From an uncultured Porphyromonadaceae bacterium (GTDB lineage: Bacteria > Bacteroidota > Bacteroidia > Bacteroidales > Barnesiellaceae_A): a DNA stretch of 43,208 nucleotides. Numbering within the stretch: position 1 is the first letter of the stretch; the number at the start of each line of letters is the position of its first letter. Below, in pieces: positions 41,371 through 43,208 of this stretch. A program made the translations under genes and the position numbers. The notes below the pieces were generated by a model, which saw nothing but the letters and a program-made list of their open reading frames with translations, had not been told where the DNA came from and searched no databases. Location: the NCBI GenBank assembly GCA_900542255.1, contig UQMR01000014.1, forward strand, positions 1 to 43,208, in the 5' to 3' direction.

Positions 41371-41829
41371 TTACTTACTGCTTTGCGGCAACAGGAAGGT
41401 ATCTATGATTTTTACGAACTCCTCTTTGGGCATGGCCCCCATAGAACCTTGCGGGTTGCCCTGCATGGGGCAGAAGAGGAAGGCCGGTACGGAGGTTACG
41501 CCGAAAGCGGCGGCGAGCTCTTCCTCTTTATCCACGTCGACTTTGTAAATATCTATCTTGCCAGCATATTGCGATGCAAGCTCGTCCAGGATGGGTGCCA
41601 CTTTCCGGCAAGGACCACACCACGAAGCCGTGAAATCGACGATGCAGGGACGCTGTCCGAGATATTGCCATGTGTCGGGATTCTTTTCGAAATTGACTAC
41701 GAGTTGCAAGAATTCCTGTTTCGTAATGTACCTTGCCTGCGTCTGTTTGTTGTTGTTGTTGTTTTGCGCACATGCCGTCATGAAAAATGCGCCGATGGCG
41801 AAAAGTGCGATAGTGATAATTTTTCTCAT
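41371..41829 (-). CDS. Thioredoxin-like lipoprotein
   Basis: A 152-residue lipoprotein: signal peptide with Cys20 in the lipobox (FFMTAC), a poly-Asn linker (QNNNNN), then a thioredoxin domain with active site WCGPC (Cys71, Cys74) and the cis-Pro loop GVTSVPAF. It would act on the periplasmic side as a thiol-disulfide oxidoreductase, as expected for the exported trx proteins of Bacteroidota. ATG at 41829 is preferred because earlier codons extend into the GNAT gene and encode an unlikely peptide. It follows the GNAT stop by 35 bases and precedes the serine hydrolase by 11 bases. Confidence 0.94.
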   Translation of the reverse strand: MRKIITIALFAIGAFFMTACAQNNNNNKQTQARYITKQEFLQLVVNFEKNPDTWQYLGQRPCIVDFTASWCGPCRKVAPILDELASQYAGKIDIYKVDVDKEEELAAAFGVTSVPAFLFCPMQGNPQGSMGAMPKEEFVKIIDTFLLPQSSK

Positions 41830-41864
41830 GGTTTCTTTTTTAATATAACGTTTGGTAAATAAAA

Positions 41865-42893
41865 TCAGTCGAGCATAAGAGTCACGTAAGGGGTTACAGG
41901 GGGGATGTGGCAAGCACCTATGTCGGCTTGTCCGAAGATAAATTCGGTAAGCCGGTTCACAGATATGCTGGCGATACTCTCTGCATTGCGTGCGGGGTGC
42001 GACAGCCTGCCGTCGGCAACATGCCATGTCCCGTTATTTCGGGGTATCAGCGGGTCGTTGACGGTGAGGGTCACATCTACGTCGGGATGGGCGGTTGCCC
42101 ATTGTTGCAGCAAGCCCGGTACGTCGGTTATGCGTATCATGGCCCGTGGCGTGCCCGTTGGGGTGGGGCGGTTATATAAGATGTTGCGGTTGCCGTATCG
42201 TTTGCCCAGGCAGCATATCAAAGCCTTCGTGGCATCGGACGAAGTTGTCACATACTCTTTGACGATAATTCTGTCCGCTTCGGTTACAACCCATGCGAGA
42301 GCGCAGGGAGTTCCATCGGGGGCAGCAATGGTATGTACGTGCCCGCCCGACAGCCTGAGGTCGGCCAATATGATGTAATAGTCGGGGCGCATGTGCAAGA
42401 CCGAGGCATCCCGTCTGCGGCATAACCTGTCATATAACTTATGTTGCTTGTCGGCCGGTATTTTGCATTCACGGTATCCCCGGGGCATGGTATCGTGCGG
42501 CTCTATCCATGTTTCTGTGGTGTAGCATACGGTAGCAAAACCGCTACGGGCATAGTAGTCGTAAAGCCAAGGTTCGGCCGGGATAAGCAGGCACAAGGGG
42601 ATGTTTTTGCTGCCCAGCTCTTGCAGCGTGCTGCCGAGCAGATGCCGCATGAGCCCCTTGTTGCGTTCTTGTGGGGCTGTTGCCACACCGGCAATGTAAG
42701 AACACTCAAACTCCTTACCCCATGCCGTAAATAAGTATGGCAAGGCTTGCAGCATGGCGAGCAACTCACCCTCTCTCTCACAGGAACGTAGGTGCGAGGG
42801 GGTGTACACGTGGTCGAAAAAGAGCCGAACAAAAGACTCATCATCATGGAAGCACGTTTGCCAAAGCTCTATCACTTGCTCGCGAGTTGCCAT
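41865..42893 (-). CDS. GNAT-family N-acetyltransferase, Eis/SCP2-like architecture
   Basis: A 342-residue protein with a GNAT domain in the first 130 residues. The acetyl-CoA-binding segment is VATAPQERNKGLMRHLL (residues 70-86), followed by PLCLLIPAEPWLYDYYARSGF. A second GNAT-like region follows, and the C-terminal 100 residues (PGLLQQWATAHPDVDVTLTV, then a beta-rich end) resemble the SCP2-like domain of Eis-type acetyltransferases. The acetyl acceptor cannot be predicted. It heads a leftward operon. Its -7 box TATATTTG (42919-42926) lies in the first unit of the 75-bp tandem repeat. Confidence 0.9.
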   Translation of the reverse strand: MATREQVIELWQTCFHDDESFVRLFFDHVYTPSHLRSCEREGELLAMLQALPYLFTAWGKEFECSYIAGVATAPQERNKGLMRHLLGSTLQELGSKNIPLCLLIPAEPWLYDYYARSGFATVCYTTETWIEPHDTMPRGYRECKIPADKQHKLYDRLCRRRDASVLHMRPDYYIILADLRLSGGHVHTIAAPDGTPCALAWVVTEADRIIVKEYVTTSSDATKALICCLGKRYGNRNILYNRPTPTGTPRAMIRITDVPGLLQQWATAHPDVDVTLTVNDPLIPRNNGTWHVADGRLSHPARNAESIASISVNRLTEFIFGQADIGACHIPPVTPYVTLMLD

Positions 42894-42918
42894 AATCGTG
42901 ATTTTTGTTTTCTAATTA

Positions 42919-42926
42919 CAAATATA
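42919..42926 (-). promoter_or_regulatory. -7 box of the GNAT-trx-hydrolase operon
   Basis: The leftward strand reads TATATTTG, an exact TAnnTTTG match 26 bases before the ATG at 42891-42893. The equivalent position in the later repeat copies is TATATTTA, which lacks the final G. Confidence 0.65.
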
Positions 42927-43208
42927 GTGAAAGGCGAGAGCAGAAAAAACAAGCTTGCTTGATTTTTTATGCCGAGCCGCCTCTTATATTCTGTAAATAT
43001 AGCGAAAGGCGAGAGCGGAAGAAACACTTTTGCTTGATTTTTTAAGCCGAGCCGCCTCTTATATTCTGTAAATATAGTGAAAGGCGAGAGCGGAAGAAAC
43101 ACTTTTGCTTGATTTTTATGCCGAGCCGCCTCCTATATTCTGTAAATATAGTGAAAGGCGAGAGCGGAAGAAACACTTTTGCTTGATTTTTATGCCGAGC
43201 CGCCTCCT
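42920..43208. repeat. Tandem repeat of 75, 75, 74 and at least 65 bp at the window edge
   Basis: Units begin with AAATATAG(T/C)GAAAGGCGAG at 42920, 42995, 43070 and 43144. The last is cut by the window end, so copy number is unknown. Copies two to four are nearly identical; copy one differs most, for example CAAGCTTGCTTG where others have CACTTTTGCTTG. Each unit ends GCCGAGCCGCCTC(T/C)TATATTCTG. Its outer AATATA..AGGCG is complementary to CGCCT..TATATT, so every unit could form a hairpin. The leftward strand is open across the repeat in one frame, but this appears fortuitous. I recall similar intergenic elements in Bacteroides, but not a name. Confidence 0.9.

Noticed and set aside
42872..43102. 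Leftward 76-codon frame with a 25-residue internal peptide repeat across the tandem repeat
   Set aside because: The repeat is 75 bp, so any open frame repeats itself. The frame overlaps the GNAT promoter and start, has no signal or known motif, and copy three is 74 bp, which breaks the periodicity.
42920..43208. CRISPR array
   Set aside because: The repeats are contiguous with no unique spacers, and no cas genes are present.

Overview
The window reads as chromosomal DNA from a member of the order Bacteroidales (phylum Bacteroidota) of intermediate GC content. The evidence is the promoter style and the gene families. At least a dozen intergenic sites carry the Bacteroidota -7 box TAnnTTTG, usually as TATCTTTG, TACCTTTG or TACTTTTG. 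A matching -33 TTTG lies 19-20 bases upstream in the two best cases, and Shine-Dalgarno sequences are mostly weak. Several families are characteristic of the phylum: DUF4492 beside cydAB, a tandem DUF1599 protein, a DoxX/MauE-like protein fused to an extracytoplasmic domain, a TonB-receptor-like barrel with a carboxypeptidase-regulatory N-terminus, and a polysaccharide lyase with a sorting-like C-terminal domain. No phage, insertion sequence, CRISPR array, tRNA or rRNA was seen. Most of the window is ordinary core genome.

Layout. Positions 1-244 hold the 5' end of a leftward porin-like gene. RNase P RNA (rnpB, about 591-949) follows, with a textbook promoter and a complete P1 helix. A YihY-family membrane protein and RidA come next. 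A leftward block then encodes a lipoprotein and a RelA/SpoT-family enzyme whose hydrolase motif looks dead (2866-5952), followed by a rightward secreted Ntn-hydrolase of the choloylglycine family (6055-7131). A further leftward block carries lpxK and sppA (sharing one base), then an OmpA-domain protein coupled by one base to an acidic 108-residue protein (7245-11279). Positions 11414-14823 form a rightward regulated unit: promoter, possible small secreted peptide, ABC ATPase, permease, YtrA-type GntR regulator and a membrane-anchored repeat protein. A separately promoted outer-membrane barrel protein follows (14930-17401).

The second half begins with a large TPR protein (leftward) and a family-1 pectate-lyase-like protein (rightward). 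Next is the cytochrome bd operon DUF4492-cydA-cydB (leftward) and a CpsB/YwqE-type phosphatase. The rightward cluster DUF1599, DoxX/MauE-like, tpiA, SPOR-domain protein and folE occupies 26928-30794. Then come a secreted C1 peptidase, a DUF2156 protein, rarA (leftward), a ZIP metal transporter, a small Spy/DUF4890-like periplasmic protein and clpB. The window closes with a leftward operon of GNAT acetyltransferase, thioredoxin-like lipoprotein and serine hydrolase. Its promoter sits in the first copy of a 74-75 bp tandem repeat that runs off the right edge.

Most worth a second look: the RSH protein with a degenerate HD motif but an RxKD-type synthetase; an orphan promoter plus terminator after clpB that defines a roughly 70-nt candidate small RNA; the promoter-containing 75-bp tandem repeat; and the GntR-controlled ABC/repeat-protein unit. 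I did not find a clear-cut novel multi-gene system. The strongest candidates for undescribed biology are these small non-coding or regulatory elements.
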